From assembly GCA_000746015.1 (NCBI GenBank), contig JQKK01000004.1:205996-269995 (forward strand): 64,000 nt of DNA. The letters run 5' to 3'. The translations under genes and the position numbers were made by a program. The notes beneath the pieces were generated by a model, which was given only the letters and a program-made list of their open reading frames with translations, was not told where the DNA came from and searched no databases. Shown here one piece after another: positions 63,557 through 64,000 of the stretch. Positions within the stretch are counted from its first letter, which is position 1. Every line of letters begins with the position of its first letter. The DNA comes from Lachnospiraceae bacterium MA2020 (GTDB lineage: Bacteria; Bacillota; Clostridia; Lachnospirales; Lachnospiraceae).

Positions 63557-64000
63557 ATTGTGAGCGCACACTCGTGACTTTAGTCATGAGTAAGCGAACG
63601 TTTACAAAATAGTTAGCATGTAGGGAAACCTGCATGTAGAGTGGTTAAAATCCACCAACAAAGAAACTGAAATGCTGGAATACCTTAAAGACAATTACAC
63701 TACAACGTAACGATGAAACAGGCGTAAGCGTGACAGTGGCGAAAGCAGAAAAAAGTAATTGTATGGCATATGGTTAAATCCTAAATGCTTATAAAATAGG
63801 TAATCAGCAGCCAAGCTCTGAACAGGAGAAGGTTCAACGACTATCCCTCGTGAGGGGAGTACACACAAGCGTGTGGAAGTGGTTTCGCCTAAAGCGAAGA
63901 TGAATACTTCGCCATGGATAAGATATAGTCTGTGCCTTGTTGAAAAGCAGGGAAGTTCATCAGAGAACTGCATATAGTGTAGCGACTATATGTGAACGAG
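63554..64000 (+). ncRNA. Group I self-splicing intron (3' end at or beyond the window edge)
   Basis: All four core elements occur in order. P contains TGCTG at 63673-63677; Q (AATCAGCAGCCAAGC) contains CAGCA at 63805-63809 and forms P4 with it. R (GGTTCAACGACTA) contains GACTA at 63839-63843; S (AAGATATAGTC) contains TAGTC at 63926-63930 and forms P7 with it. A 5' hairpin ACTCGTGAC/GTCATGAGT precedes the core and CATATAGT/ACTATATG near the end looks like a P9 hairpin. No open frame for a homing endonuclease is seen before the window ends. The 5' splice site is not fixed (a U within 63547-63557), and the 3' site is at or beyond the edge. Confidence 0.88.

Noticed and set aside
63695..63973. 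Minus-strand 92-codon frame within the intron
   Set aside because: It runs antisense across the ribozyme core and has no recognisable protein features.
63557..64000. Group II intron or retroelement
   Set aside because: No reverse transcriptase frame or domain V signature is seen, while P, Q, R and S elements of group I introns are complete.

Overview
The window looks like chromosome from a low-GC, Gram-positive anaerobe of the Lachnospiraceae, most likely near Butyrivibrio or Pseudobutyrivibrio. This is inferred from AGGAGG-type ribosome binding sites, frequent TTG starts, a type III glutamine synthetase, a carboxyspermidine-type polyamine operon, secreted GH5 and GH32 enzymes and strongly AT-rich polysaccharide genes. 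No rRNA, tRNA, transposase or CRISPR array was seen.

Layout. (1) About 1-20.7 kb is one long exopolysaccharide/capsule region on the + strand. It holds six GT2 glycosyltransferases, a Wzx flippase, a polysaccharide pyruvyl transferase with an FrhB-type iron-sulfur partner, a QueC-like PP-loop gene broken by an in-frame UGA, two acyltransferases, a BY-kinase-like ATPase without the Walker A lysine (plus a truncated copy), an acidic membrane-anchored protein, a Wzz-like protein, a GH5 glycanase, a Wzy-like polymerase and a second polytopic protein. (2) About 20.7-32 kb is a lasso-peptide locus: B2 protease, nucleotidyltransferase, ABC exporter, two + strand GT2 enzymes, HPr-kinase-like peptide kinase and Asn-synthetase-like cyclase. 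A 49-aa precursor lies on the opposite strand, behind a shared bidirectional terminator, followed by an acyltransferase. No RRE/B1 gene is visible. (3) 32.1-33.9 kb, minus strand: OmpR-type response regulator, soluble histidine kinase and an XRE regulator with two palindromic operator-like sites. (4) 34-42.4 kb: nitrogen assimilation (GSIII behind a promoter plus leader terminator, then gltB-gltD). (5) 42.4-51.4 kb: HAD phosphatase, sugar ABC importer, amino-acid ABC importer and a cytidylate-kinase-like protein. (6) 51.4-58.1 kb: two chemoreceptors flanking a CPBP protease, then a GH32 enzyme whose only well-placed start is AUU. (7) 58.3-64 kb: a tightly coupled polyamine operon (arginine decarboxylase, spermidine synthase, carboxyspermidine dehydrogenase and decarboxylase, agmatine deiminase). 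Its last visible gene is interrupted by a group I intron that runs to, or past, the window edge.

How it fits together. Regions 1 and 2 are accessory, AT-rich surface and secondary-metabolite DNA. From about 34 kb the sequence is visibly richer in G and C and looks like housekeeping chromosome. The most notable points are the lasso locus, whose core places its first acidic residue at position 10 under the usual cleavage rule, and the group I intron inside a protein-coding gene.
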